A DNA stretch of 64,000 nt from Hahella sp. CCB-MM4 (GCF_002260525.1 NZ_MRYI01000005.1:186001-250000), one strand, 5' to 3'; positions 16,941-25,709 are shown, numbered from the stretch's first letter. The notes: a model not told the origin generated them from the sequence alone. Made by a program: numbers and translations.

Positions 16941-17591
16941 TCAATCGCCGCCACAGCCACCGCCACAACCGCTGTCGCCTCCACTGTCACCACCGCAACC
17001 GCTATCACCTCCACAACCCGACGCGCAGCCAATATGACCCGCACAATATTTCTCTGCGCCAGGAGTAGTGCAGTCGATGGCATAAGTAAATCCATCAGGA
17101 ATGGAAAGATTGCTATCTATGGCAAATAGCAAGGGAAGCTTTTCAGGTGCTTTACGGTTAATTTTCTCGCGGACACAAGACAATCGCCACGCACGCCTGA
17201 TTCCTTCCTGTGCCTGGGTTGGGGATTTCATCGCCTCAGCAGGGGTATGGTGCAAAAATCTACCCAAATGTCGTCGGCAGAATGCATCATAGGCTCTGGT
17301 GAACAATATAAACTCATGCCACGCCACATCAACGACCTGAGAAGGCATACTGACCATTCGCCTGTGAGATTGATTGCAAAGATGAAAATACTCCCGCAGG
17401 CCTTCCATTACCTGATAGCACTGGAGGTCATCAAGGTGGGGATATTTCTGTTTTACCTTGCGCGACAACACCTGGGGAAATTGAAATTGGTCGAGTCTGG
17501 CCGCTCGAATCTTGCGACGTAATACGCCAAATATCGTCAGGAAAACGATCCCAAAAAAAATGAAAACGACCCACTTCAACATATTGTCCAT
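16941..17591 (-). CDS. GRDP-like membrane protein with Cys-Gly tail
   Basis: This is a 216-residue protein. One N-terminal membrane helix (about 4-24) is followed by a cytoplasmic-type helical domain with VDVAWHEFILFTRAYDAFCRR and GRFLHHTP. That pattern matches the glycine-rich-domain-containing protein (GRDP-like, PF07173) family as I know it. The last 35 residues are almost only Gly, Cys, Asp and Ser, in repeats such as SGCGGD, which could bind metal or form disulfides. The ATG at 17591 lies after AGGTGA within the first of four 22-bp tandem repeats. It sits between two autotransporter genes. Function unknown. Confidence 0.72.
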   Translation of the reverse strand: MDNMLKWVVFIFFGIVFLTIFGVLRRKIRAARLDQFQFPQVLSRKVKQKYPHLDDLQCYQVMEGLREYFHLCNQSHRRMVSMPSQVVDVAWHEFILFTRAYDAFCRRHLGRFLHHTPAEAMKSPTQAQEGIRRAWRLSCVREKINRKAPEKLPLLFAIDSNLSIPDGFTYAIDCTTPGAEKYCAGHIGCASGCGGDSGCGGDSGGDSGCGGGCGGD

Positions 17592-17594
17592 ATG

Positions 17595-17682
17595 TGTCAC
17601 CTGTGCCAAACCGCAGTATCACCTGTAGCAAACAATAGTGTCACCTGTACCAAATAATTGTGTCACCGATACCTAACACACA
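17595..17682. repeat. Four 22-bp tandem repeats
   Basis: Units at 17595-17616, 17617-17638, 17639-17660 and 17661-17682 share TGTCACCTGTACCAAA-like sequence. The first unit contains the ribosome site of the GRDP-like gene on the minus strand, so copy number would change its leader length. There are no spacers. Confidence 0.85.
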
Positions 17683-17836
17683 AAATTCATTATGCTCCTT
17701 TCCCTCACTTCAACACTTCCCTTATACCCGTAAAGTATCATCGCTCAAAGGCTGGGCAGCTATAATTATAGGGCCAGACACCTAACCCTGCTTTGGCAGT
17801 TCAAGGGTTGATTTCAGAATGCCGGAGGTGAACATC

Positions 17837-18361
17837 ATGACTATTGCCTACCACGTTCGCACATTTCTGAACGAACATAATATTCGCTACGACATTGTCC
17901 ATCATCCATACAGTGAAGGGGCGATCCAGACCGCCATATCTGCACAGATACCACTAGCTAACATGGCTAAAGCGATCATTCTCCAGGATCATGACGGTCA
18001 CTGTCTGATGGCAGTGATACCTTCCAACCACAAGTTGAAACTCAGAGCACTGGAAAAACTGACCCAAAGAGGACTTCATCTGGCTTCCGAAAGCCTGTTA
18101 TTCGATATTTTTGACGATTGCGAACCTGGCGCCATTCCCGCTATTGGCCCGGCGTACAGGATGGAAACCTATCTTGATGAATCACTCCTGAGCCACCCGG
18201 ATATCTATCTGGAATGTGGAGATCATCAGAATGTCATGCATATGGGGAAAGAACAATTTGCCCAACTCATGGCCAATACCAAGAAGGGCCAGATCAGTGC
18301 ATCAATGCAGCCTGATTCACCCTATCACGGTACCGATCCGCGCTTCGTCTGGACACATTGA
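17837..18361 (+). CDS. YbaK/EbsC-type aminoacyl-tRNA deacylase
   Basis: This 174-residue protein has a YbaK/ProRS-editing domain (about 10-150). It begins with AYHVRTFLNEHNIRYDIVHHP, carries a conserved Lys in MAKAIIL (about 49) and has a PAIGPAYRMETYLDESL segment. The family hydrolyses mischarged tRNAs such as Cys-tRNAPro or Ala-tRNAPro; the exact substrate is not clear. GGAGGTGA lies six bases before the ATG at 17837, which decides the start over the ATG at 17819. The C-terminal 25 residues (after about 150) go beyond the usual domain end. It stands alone between two leftward genes. Confidence 0.85.
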   Translation: MTIAYHVRTFLNEHNIRYDIVHHPYSEGAIQTAISAQIPLANMAKAIILQDHDGHCLMAVIPSNHKLKLRALEKLTQRGLHLASESLLFDIFDDCEPGAIPAIGPAYRMETYLDESLLSHPDIYLECGDHQNVMHMGKEQFAQLMANTKKGQISASMQPDSPYHGTDPRFVWTH

Positions 18362-18364
18362 ATG

Positions 18365-18390
18365 GGAGAGCCTGATATTCAGGGCTCTCC
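18365..18390. terminator. Hairpin between convergent genes
   Basis: GGAGAGCC (18365-18372) pairs with GGCTCTCC (18383-18390) and the stem can extend inward with one bulge. It lies between the ends of the YbaK-type gene and the second autotransporter gene. No T-tract is present. Confidence 0.6.
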
Positions 18391-18408
18391 GGACGACATG
18401 GATGTTGT

Positions 18409-19998
18409 CTACAACTCGTAACGCAGGCCAACATTGACCTGGAAAGCGGTGGTATTCTCGTATCCCAGGATCTGACTGTAGTCTCCAAACACCGACCAGC
18501 CACGCGCCAGCACAGCAGAACTGCCCACTCTCAATTGATAGAACAGGTTTTCTTCTCCCTCGGAGCCCAGTTCGAAACTTTGCTGGTTAGGATCCTGAAC
18601 AAATACAAAAGACACTGAACCGTAATTGTTGCTGGTTTCATTGACCACACTAAGGCCGACGTATGGTAGCAGTACGCCCCAATCCTGGCTGATAGCATAG
18701 GATGCATCCAAGCCCGCTTTAAAGGTGTATTGCTTGAGAGTCTGTTCATCCACCGCCATTTCATATCCCTCGCCTCCGGTCTCTTCAAAGGCATCGATAT
18801 CCATGGTGATATAGTCGGCCCGAACATAAGGTGTGAGACTCAGAGCATCCAGAGATATTGGATAATCCGCCTGCAGGCTGGCGAAGTATTGAGCGGCATC
18901 TGTATTCCCTTTGATCTTTGCATCAAAGGTCGTGCCGGATTCATCGTATTGAATGTTGCGCTGGGTATCGAATGATCCCCGTTCGGTTCCTGCCTGAACA
19001 TCCAGGTTAAGCCCACGCCAGTTGCTGGTTGTATAGAGGGTAACAGAATATAGATCTGAGTTGGTTGAACCACCAGAACCGTCATAATCAAGGTCGTGCT
19101 TGGTCCAGCCGACAGCTACCCCAGCTAGCAACGCTGGCGTAAAGCGGCGATCCACCCCCATGGTGACACCGGTAGCGGAATACTCGTATCCCGCTTCCAA
19201 GGAGGTGGAATCGCGCTCTACATCGGAATAATGAGCACTGGCAAATACGCCGTACTCAGGAAATGAACTATCACCGGCAGCTCCGCCATTGATGGGGAGA
19301 TCATAGCCGTTTAATGAGAATGCAACGTTGGAACCGCCAACCTTGCGTTGTTGCATGCGATGGCTGACTTTATCCATCTGCATTCTGGTAGATTCAGAGC
19401 TTACCCGTTTCAATGCGAGCATTTCTTCAGGTGAGATCATTCTCAGTATGTCATTGAGTTTCTCCGGAGATTCCTCAGCCAGCTTTGCCAGAGCCAGGCA
19501 GCGATCTCTCAGGTTTTTTGGTGAACCCTCGTCAGCAATTAGATCATCACAGGCGAGATCCAGCTGTCCGGCCACCTTTTTGTTATTGGTGCCGGTGACT
19601 TCGTTTTCTATCGTCTGAGAAGAGGGTTCTTCCGTTATTGCATTAACAGTTACTGTTACAGTTGCGATATCTGTTTCGGTTGCTTCAGTAATGCTATCTA
19701 TAGATACGATGGTATAGGTAAAGGTATCCGTATCGTTAGCAAAGCCGCTATTGGGGGTGTATGTTGCAAAGGAAGAACCCTCAACCCAGTCCACAGATCC
19801 GTTGTCAGCGCCGCCGACAAATTGAATGGAAATTGGATCACCCTCTGCGTCGGTATCATTAGCCAACAATTCGATTTTGACCGATTGACCCGGATCCGTT
19901 GTAGCATTGTCATCCACAGCAACTGGTGCGGTAGCCTCTGCAAAAGCACTCAACAAAAATATAGGCAGAACTAAGGAGACTCTCTTGAGTATTTCCAT
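18409..19998 (-). CDS. Ig-like autotransporter outer-membrane protein
   Basis: This is a 529-residue protein. A signal peptide (about 1-23, AEA end) is followed by one Ig/cadherin-like domain (about 25-125) with NDTDAEGDPISI and FTYTIVS, of the kind found in tandem-95 repeat proteins. A helical linker with a Cys pair (about 145-215) precedes an autotransporter-type barrel (about 235-529). It resembles the first three parts of the protein at 14166-16760 but lacks the extra barrel. The last residue is Leu (RYEL), unlike the aromatic residue usual for barrel insertion. The ATG at 19998 follows ATAGGAA; the 20016 reading would need TTG. Likely surface-exposed; ligand unknown. Confidence 0.85.
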   Translation of the reverse strand: MEILKRVSLVLPIFLLSAFAEATAPVAVDDNATTDPGQSVKIELLANDTDAEGDPISIQFVGGADNGSVDWVEGSSFATYTPNSGFANDTDTFTYTIVSIDSITEATETDIATVTVTVNAITEEPSSQTIENEVTGTNNKKVAGQLDLACDDLIADEGSPKNLRDRCLALAKLAEESPEKLNDILRMISPEEMLALKRVSSESTRMQMDKVSHRMQQRKVGGSNVAFSLNGYDLPINGGAAGDSSFPEYGVFASAHYSDVERDSTSLEAGYEYSATGVTMGVDRRFTPALLAGVAVGWTKHDLDYDGSGGSTNSDLYSVTLYTTSNWRGLNLDVQAGTERGSFDTQRNIQYDESGTTFDAKIKGNTDAAQYFASLQADYPISLDALSLTPYVRADYITMDIDAFEETGGEGYEMAVDEQTLKQYTFKAGLDASYAISQDWGVLLPYVGLSVVNETSNNYGSVSFVFVQDPNQQSFELGSEGEENLFYQLRVGSSAVLARGWSVFGDYSQILGYENTTAFQVNVGLRYEL

Positions 19999-20367
19999 GA
20001 TGATTCCTATCTTCAAAATTGTTCTTCTTAAAAGAGCGTAACGACAACCATTGCTTGATTAATTTCCATCATTCTCGGCAATGCACTTAGCAAGAGAGTC
20101 TTTAGCGTCACTCCCTGTCTCTTCATAGACAGGAAAGTTCTACACCTTTTTACTAGATGATTTCAGCCTGTTATCTGGCATAGCGTTATTTGAGCCTTTT
20201 ACCCATCACCGCGATACATCTCTGCTCTAAATAATATCCTTATCAGCATAAACACGATGGTAAATTTATACTCACACTCTGATTGAATTTTAACCAGTGT
20301 TTGCTATACCTAAGAACTAGAAGATTCCGTTAAACAGTACCCTAAATCCAATATAGAAGGTGTCGTT
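19999..20367. other. Divergent intergenic region with a hairpin
   Basis: This 369-base region separates the autotransporter gene (leftward) from two solute-binding protein genes (rightward). It holds a 7-6-7 hairpin, CCTGTCT (20114-20120) with AGACAGG (20127-20133), and AT-rich promoter-like sequence near 20220-20330. No gene was seen. Confidence 0.5.
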
Positions 20368-21183
20368 ATGCCTGGGATTGTAACCAAGGGACTAATAATC
20401 ATAGGGATTCAAATTCTTTCCGTTGCTTTTGTCAACTCCGCCATCGCCAAACCAGTCCAAGTATGTGACGACGGTGCCGAATGGCCACCCTACATCTACT
20501 ACCAACGCGACAACAATACCATCAACAAGGAACAGCTGACAGGCGCGACCAAGGATCTGATGGACCGGATTTTTTCCATTGCCGGACTCGAATACACCGT
20601 TGAATTGATCCCCTGGAATCGATGCCTCAATGAGGTTAAGAGCGGCTCCCGCTATGAAATGCTGAGTAATGCCGGGTCCAATCCGGAGCGCATGGAGAAT
20701 TACCACCGAAGCCTGGCAATTTATTCCACCACCCCAGGGGTGTTCTTTTCCAAAACCAAATTCCCCCAAGGTGTGAAGCTAAGTGGGGCAAAAGACCTCA
20801 ATCAATATAAATTATGTGGCATAAGAGGTTACAACTATGAGATGTATTTAAAAGCCGGGGTTAAAGATGAAGTAGACATGGGCACCGATAATGCGCAGGC
20901 AACGCTTTCCAAGGTGCTCAGTGGCCGGTGCGATATATTTCTAAGCATTATTGAGCCGATTTTCGGCGCAGTGGCGATAGGTCAATACCAGCTGGATGCC
21001 AACTTGTCCCATGAACCCGTGCCAGGTATCGAGCCGACCAAATTCTATCTTTGGGTTTCCAGAAAGTCCTCCAGAGCAGAGGACTTGCTGGAAAAGGTAA
21101 ACCAGGGCATCCGCCAGCTTCAGGAAAACGGCGAAGCCGAGACTATCTACAAGAAGTATCTCCCTGGCGGAACTGGCTTATAA
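20368..21183 (+). CDS. Extracytoplasmic solute-binding protein (family 3), copy 1
   Basis: This 271-residue protein has a signal peptide (about 5-28, IAKP end) and the bilobed SBP_bac_3 fold expected for amino-acid-type ligands. It opens with VCDDGAEWPPYIYYQ, has PWNRCLNEV and closes with GEAETIYKKYLPGG. Four Cys (in CDDGAEWPP, NRCLNEV, KLCGIRGYNY and GRCDIFL) are kept in the paralogue that follows, which points to two structural disulfides. No permease or ATPase gene is adjacent, so it may serve a distant transporter or a sensor. The ATG at 20368 has GAAGGTG upstream. The two genes are 64 bases apart. Confidence 0.85.
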   Translation: MPGIVTKGLIIIGIQILSVAFVNSAIAKPVQVCDDGAEWPPYIYYQRDNNTINKEQLTGATKDLMDRIFSIAGLEYTVELIPWNRCLNEVKSGSRYEMLSNAGSNPERMENYHRSLAIYSTTPGVFFSKTKFPQGVKLSGAKDLNQYKLCGIRGYNYEMYLKAGVKDEVDMGTDNAQATLSKVLSGRCDIFLSIIEPIFGAVAIGQYQLDANLSHEPVPGIEPTKFYLWVSRKSSRAEDLLEKVNQGIRQLQENGEAETIYKKYLPGGTGL

Positions 21184-21247
21184 GAATGCTTTTGCTGCGA
21201 CTATAGCAATTAACAGCCACTACAAAGATTAGTGGAAGGCGCTCGTC

Positions 21248-22063
21248 ATGAAAGCCAAAGTCCGCAATTTCAGGCTCTGGGCACTGGGGGTTGTTGCAAT
21301 TCTTAGTGTAATACCCTCCGCCTCCAGAGCTCTCGATAACCTACCCAATATCAACATTTGTGGAGATGGGGCTGAATGGCCTCCTTATCACTATTTCCAG
21401 CGGGACGATGGTAAGGTTACCTCCAATATAGTCGGCTACGATGTGGACGTACTTCGGGCAATTCTGGAGCCTGAGGGCTATACGCTAACCTTCTTTCTCC
21501 CTCCCTGGAAACGTTGCATGTTTGAGGTGAGCAAAGGTGAACAGTTCCAAATTGCAATGAGCTCCTCATTCAACAATTCACGGGATCTGATATTCCATTT
21601 GTCGCTCCCCTACTATGAAACCACCCCTCATTATTTTTATTCCAAAATGCAATATCCGAATGGACTTCGGGTGGATAAAGTCACAGACCTATATAACTAT
21701 AAAGGCTGTGGATTGTTGGGATATAACTACGCCGGATTTGGAATCACCAATGAGCTGATCAACACCAGTGCCAATAATTTTGAGCAAGTCATAAAGATGA
21801 CCCATCGAGGACGTTGTGACTACTTCCTGGCACGGTTTGAGATCTTTATGGGGTTTCGTTGGATCGGGCAAAATTTTCCGATGGATCCGGACCTTTCGCA
21901 CTCCAAAGTCCCCGGAAATTCGGGCGACCCTTTTCACTTTTTGATCTCCCGTAATCACCCCCAGTCTGCCAGACTGGTGGAATTGGTTAATAACGGAATC
22001 ACCCGATTAAAAGGAAACGGTCAGCTTTCCGAGTTGTTGAATAAGTACTTCAAGGATTTATAA
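21248..22063 (+). CDS. Extracytoplasmic solute-binding protein (family 3), copy 2
   Basis: This 271-residue paralogue of the preceding protein has exactly the same length. The signal peptide (about 10-29) is followed by ICGDGAEWPPYHYFQ, YDVDVLRAIL, PWKRCMFEV, KGCGLLGYNYAG and GRCDYFLARFE. The ligand-binding lobes differ more than the Cys framework, so the two copies may bind different solutes. GGAAGG precedes the ATG at 21248. A terminator with T-tract follows the gene, so the pair forms a two-gene unit. Confidence 0.85.
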   Translation: MKAKVRNFRLWALGVVAILSVIPSASRALDNLPNINICGDGAEWPPYHYFQRDDGKVTSNIVGYDVDVLRAILEPEGYTLTFFLPPWKRCMFEVSKGEQFQIAMSSSFNNSRDLIFHLSLPYYETTPHYFYSKMQYPNGLRVDKVTDLYNYKGCGLLGYNYAGFGITNELINTSANNFEQVIKMTHRGRCDYFLARFEIFMGFRWIGQNFPMDPDLSHSKVPGNSGDPFHFLISRNHPQSARLVELVNNGITRLKGNGQLSELLNKYFKDL

Positions 22064-22064
22064 C

Positions 22065-22115
22065 AAAGCCTGTCCGGAGAACCTTAGGTCCTCCATCGAA
22101 CAGGCCTTGTTTTTT
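22065..22115 (+). terminator. Rho-independent terminator after the solute-binding pair
   Basis: GCCTGT (22068-22073) pairs with ACAGGC (22100-22105) across an internal imperfect hairpin, and a T-run (22110-22115) follows. It begins directly after the stop codon at 22063. Confidence 0.7.
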
Positions 22116-22139
22116 CACTGTGCTCGATCCGAGTCCTCT

Positions 22140-22187
22140 CACTGGGTCAGCTTGAGCACTCGTTACCGGGCCATCTTGAGCACTACT
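22140..22187. repeat. 24-bp tandem duplication spanning a stop codon
   Basis: Copies at 22140-22163 and 22164-22187 share CTTGAGCACT and differ at six positions. The second copy holds the last codons of the elastase gene (minus strand, VLKMAR then stop). The first copy downstream would read VLKLTQ then stop in the same frame. Confidence 0.7.
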
Positions 22188-23962
22188 GTCTGCCCTGTCA
22201 GTTTGTCGTTATATGACGCAGACAGACTGATACCTGAGTACGATTCAAAGGCATGCAGCATCACATGGTAGGTACCCTGCTCCGGTTCATCATATGAACA
22301 TACTTCCTGCTGGGTGGTTTTATATGGACGACAATCCCAACTGTTCAGTGTTGGTTGCTTGTTGGCGCTCACATACATATCAGAATCGCCCTGACCGCCG
22401 GATATCTCAATTTTTAGTTCTCTGGCACCTGCGGGAACTTCCATGTGATAGTAGGCTTTATTGTCCTTGCTCGCCGACAGGTCTGGTTCGACCTGGCCAT
22501 TGACCAATTCCGGGTTCTTCTCCGGGTCATACTCATACCCGACTTTAAAGGTGATTCCGGAATAGTCGGAAAACGCATGCAGCATTACGTAATAATCGCC
22601 ACCTTGCGGTGTCGCATAGCTGCAGGTTTCTTCCTGGGTGGTTTTGTATGGACGGCAGTCATAGTCGTTTAATGTTGGCCGGTTATTCCTGTCGACATAC
22701 ATATCCATATCGCCTGACCCGCCTGAAATACCAAAAGAAAGATTTCTCGATCCTACCGGAACGGCCAGCACATAATATTTCATATCGCCCTGGTCGGCAT
22801 TGAGATCACGAATGACATCGCCATTCTGCAATTCAACATCCGGTGTACCTGGATCGGATGTCCCCGGATTATAGAGCTTGTTACTGGTACAGTACTTCGA
22901 ACCGTTTTTACTCATCCAAAAGTAATTACAGTTACTGTCGTAGCTGTAGCGCCCAGTCTTCACCTTATAACCGGAAAGGTACACACCATCCAGATGATAG
23001 AAACTTCCGTCATACTTTACGCTGAAGTGCTGATGAGGACCGGTCGAACTGCCACCATTGCACAGTGCTTGTGACCGGTTATTGGCATAGTTAGCCAAAC
23101 GTTGATTCTGAGCGACTTCCTGACGATTCTGGAATTGAACATTATCCAAATGATAGTAGGTCGTCGACCAACCGCCGTCATGCAAAACTTCTACGAAACA
23201 GGACGAGTGCCTGATCGCAGTACCTGCTGCTGAGGCCACCGCCCACTTATTGGAGGTATCTGATCCCCAATAACCTCCATCATTCATATCCAATGAAGAT
23301 AAGGGATAATTACCACTTCCTGTATTGGTATGGGCGCCACCGAAATACCAGTCCTGCCCAACCGGAAATGGAAGTTGCAGAAGGTTTTCCGGAGGGACTA
23401 GTTCACTACCGTATGCCATGAACTTTCTAATGCCGGAGGCGCTGGCGCTGATAGGCTGGTCTGGGAATAACGATTGATATGTCTCTCCAAAATCGTTCTG
23501 ATCATTTCCATTCAACAATTGAGCAAGACTCTCGGAGGCAATGTCGCTACCCACAAAAACAAGATTCGCCTTCTCGTCCTCCACCTTGCTGTAGTATGCG
23601 TCAGCCAGGCGTCTCGCAATGTCCTCTACCTGAGCACTAAACCCCGATCTGGTAGATAGATCACCAAAAGGATAGGGCTGGTTATTCAGGTTCTGCTGGC
23701 TCAAAACCCCGGTTTTCATTTCCATGATGGTCATCAGTAGTTTTGGGCTGATACCGTAGTAGCCGGACCAGTGGGTTATTACCTCTGCTTGATCAAGCAT
23801 ATGAGGCGCATGTCGTTTCAAATACGCTGGAACATCAAACGTCAGCATTTCCCGGGGAGTGTATATAAACTGCTCGTCAGTAATGAGATTCTCTATTGCC
23901 TGGGTTATCGGGGTAAGAACAACTAAAACACAGACAACAACATATCCAATCGTGCTTTTCAT
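22163..23962 (-). CDS. LasA-like M23 elastase/staphylolysin with two PPC domains
   Basis: This 599-residue secreted zinc endopeptidase has a signal peptide (about 1-22) and a propeptide (about 23-188). The LasA-type catalytic domain (about 189-366) starts VPPENLLQLPF; two PPC domains follow (about 395-475 and 495-580). Metal ligands H211, D225 and H312 and catalytic H271 and H310 keep the spacing of LasA (AHTNTGSG, SSLD, YYHLD, STGPHQHF). LasA cuts pentaglycine bridges and elastin. The two PPC repeats, each with CRPYKTTQ and CSY, are an addition to Pseudomonas LasA and are usually removed after export. AAGGGAT precedes the ATG at 23962. A Fur-like box lies upstream. Confidence 0.92.
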   Translation of the reverse strand: MKSTIGYVVVCVLVVLTPITQAIENLITDEQFIYTPREMLTFDVPAYLKRHAPHMLDQAEVITHWSGYYGISPKLLMTIMEMKTGVLSQQNLNNQPYPFGDLSTRSGFSAQVEDIARRLADAYYSKVEDEKANLVFVGSDIASESLAQLLNGNDQNDFGETYQSLFPDQPISASASGIRKFMAYGSELVPPENLLQLPFPVGQDWYFGGAHTNTGSGNYPLSSLDMNDGGYWGSDTSNKWAVASAAGTAIRHSSCFVEVLHDGGWSTTYYHLDNVQFQNRQEVAQNQRLANYANNRSQALCNGGSSTGPHQHFSVKYDGSFYHLDGVYLSGYKVKTGRYSYDSNCNYFWMSKNGSKYCTSNKLYNPGTSDPGTPDVELQNGDVIRDLNADQGDMKYYVLAVPVGSRNLSFGISGGSGDMDMYVDRNNRPTLNDYDCRPYKTTQEETCSYATPQGGDYYVMLHAFSDYSGITFKVGYEYDPEKNPELVNGQVEPDLSASKDNKAYYHMEVPAGARELKIEISGGQGDSDMYVSANKQPTLNSWDCRPYKTTQQEVCSYDEPEQGTYHVMLHAFESYSGISLSASYNDKLTGQTVVLKMAR

Positions 23963-24368
23963 ATTAAATCCCTTTAAATGTTGATTGTTTAGACGCGGCA
24001 ATCTGAATTCGGCCGGTTGATTCGCCCTGGTGACTCCAAGACAGGCGAGGAATGCGAGAAATAAATGAGAACGATTCTCGCATTGTATAAATAAAGACCA
24101 ATTTCAATTCAGGTGCAACTAATTCGATAAAGAGTCAATTTAAAGAGATGGACGATAGGAGGATCTAATTCCAATCAGGGGACCCTAGGGAAAACCCGAG
24201 TGTCTATCATGTAGGAAATTTCTTACAATACGCGTTTCACTTCGCCTATGGGAAAGCCCTCACCCAAACCTTAGACTACACGACCTCTGATATGTCAGGT
24301 TGTAACTCGCTTTATTTGCCCTTGTTTGGATGCCGGGTTATGGATGACCAACGAAAGGATTTATCATC
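23963..24368. other. Divergent intergenic region between elastase and kinase genes
   Basis: This 406-base region holds promoters for the leftward elastase and the rightward kinase gene. The only clear structure is a 10-bp perfect inverted repeat at 24051-24084 with an embedded Fur-like core (listed separately). The kinase ribosome site AAAGGAT is near 24354. No further gene is seen. Confidence 0.5.
24051..24084. promoter_or_regulatory. Candidate Fur box inside a larger inverted repeat
   Basis: AATGCGAGAA (24051-24060) and TTCTCGCATT (24075-24084) are perfect reverse complements. Within the right half, TGAGAACGATTCTCG (24066-24080) fits the 7-1-7 Fur pattern, as does AATGAGAACGATTCTC overall. 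It lies about 90-120 bases upstream of the elastase start and could repress it when iron is plentiful. It is assigned by consensus only. Confidence 0.5.
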
Positions 24369-25586
24369 GTGTTAACAGTACCGGGATATGAAGTCTACCG
24401 TGTATTAGGTCAGGGCGGCATGTCGACAGTCTTTCTGGCTAAACACATCAACCTGGGCCGGCTGGTGGCATTGAAAGTCATGTCACCTTTCTGCGCATCA
24501 GATCCTGAATTCTGTAAACGCTTTGAAACCGAATGTCGCACGGTCGCGAAGTTGAATCACCCAAATATCGTGACCGTTTATGATGTTGGCGTGGTCGACG
24601 GATTGCCGTTCATGGCAATGGAATATCTACCCAGTGGCGACATGAAAAGGCAAATCCGACAGGGAATTGATCCTGAGACCGCTGTTTCCTACGTCATCAC
24701 GCTCGCAGAAACCCTGAATTATGCTCACGTTAACGGCTGTATCCATCGGGATATAAAACCGGAAAACATCCTGTTTCGTTACGATGGCTCCCCGGCCATT
24801 GCAGACTTCGGCGTCGTAAAAACCCTAGACGAAGACAATACCCGCACCGTCATTGGCACCGTTATTGGAACTCCCAGATATATGAGTCCGGAGCAGGCTC
24901 AGGGTCTTCCTGTTACTGCCGAGTCAGATTTTTACAGTCTGGGAATTATCCTCCATGAAATGCTGATGGGTCATACCCCTTTCCACGGTGACTCCAGTGT
25001 TTCACTCTTGATGAACCATTTGAATTGCCCTACCCCAAAACTCACAGGTTCACTGGCAAAATTCCAGTCATTACTCGAAGGCCTGATGGACAAGATTCCA
25101 CAGGAAAGATTGTCCCGCGCACAAGACATTAGAAAGCTGGCTGAGGAATGTCTCAGAAGTTATCAAAAAAGTCAGGTAAGGGAGCGTTGGAAGGCAAGAA
25201 TTCTGTTTAAAAAGACCGCTCCCACCTATGTGGCATTCAATGAAGTGAATGATCAAACCCAGGTCTGGACAACGCCTGTCCACCCAAATATGGGGGCATT
25301 GATTAATGATCAGCTAAGTCAAAGGGATCGAAACAACAGATCGTCGATTTCCAGTTTCCGGACGTCTTTACTGTCAATACTCTCCGGGATATTGATGGTA
25401 CTTCCCTGCCAATCTGATTCGAACGATCTGATTGCCATCACTGCCGGGAAAAACCTGGCCACTTCAATGGGCTTCCTGGAAGCAAAGAAATTACCTGATT
25501 TCGTAGCTGATCATCATAAACTTCAGTCACCGGATAGGCCTATTCTGATGACCGATGAACACTACGAACGCTGCTGGCTTGAGTAA
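24369..25586 (+). CDS. Hanks-type serine/threonine protein kinase
   Basis: This 405-residue protein has a complete eukaryotic-like kinase domain (about 7-265). It shows the Gly loop GQGGMSTV, K36 (VALKV), catalytic HRDIKPEN with D128, DFGV (D146) and the activation-segment end GTPRYMSPEQ, so it should be active. The remaining 140 residues are not a known sensor domain; they contain a short hydrophobic stretch (SLLSILSGILMVLP, about 333-346) and a polar tail. The start is GTG at 24369 with AAAGGAT upstream. No phosphatase or FHA gene is adjacent. The targets are unknown; a link to the neighbouring secreted enzymes is only positional. Confidence 0.9.
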   Translation: MLTVPGYEVYRVLGQGGMSTVFLAKHINLGRLVALKVMSPFCASDPEFCKRFETECRTVAKLNHPNIVTVYDVGVVDGLPFMAMEYLPSGDMKRQIRQGIDPETAVSYVITLAETLNYAHVNGCIHRDIKPENILFRYDGSPAIADFGVVKTLDEDNTRTVIGTVIGTPRYMSPEQAQGLPVTAESDFYSLGIILHEMLMGHTPFHGDSSVSLLMNHLNCPTPKLTGSLAKFQSLLEGLMDKIPQERLSRAQDIRKLAEECLRSYQKSQVRERWKARILFKKTAPTYVAFNEVNDQTQVWTTPVHPNMGALINDQLSQRDRNNRSSISSFRTSLLSILSGILMVLPCQSDSNDLIAITAGKNLATSMGFLEAKKLPDFVADHHKLQSPDRPILMTDEHYERCWLE

Positions 25587-25709
25587 CATCATTGCCTGCA
25601 AAGCTGGCAAATTGTCCAAGTTTGTACTAATTAACTTGAGAACATAACTTCACTTATCCCCAATTCGATTGGCCCAACGGATACAGCTTTCAGTTTGGAA
25701 TGTAGGAAC

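Noticed and set aside
17595-17682. Repeat array considered as a CRISPR
   Set aside because: Units are 22 bp, directly adjacent, without spacers, and no cas genes are present.
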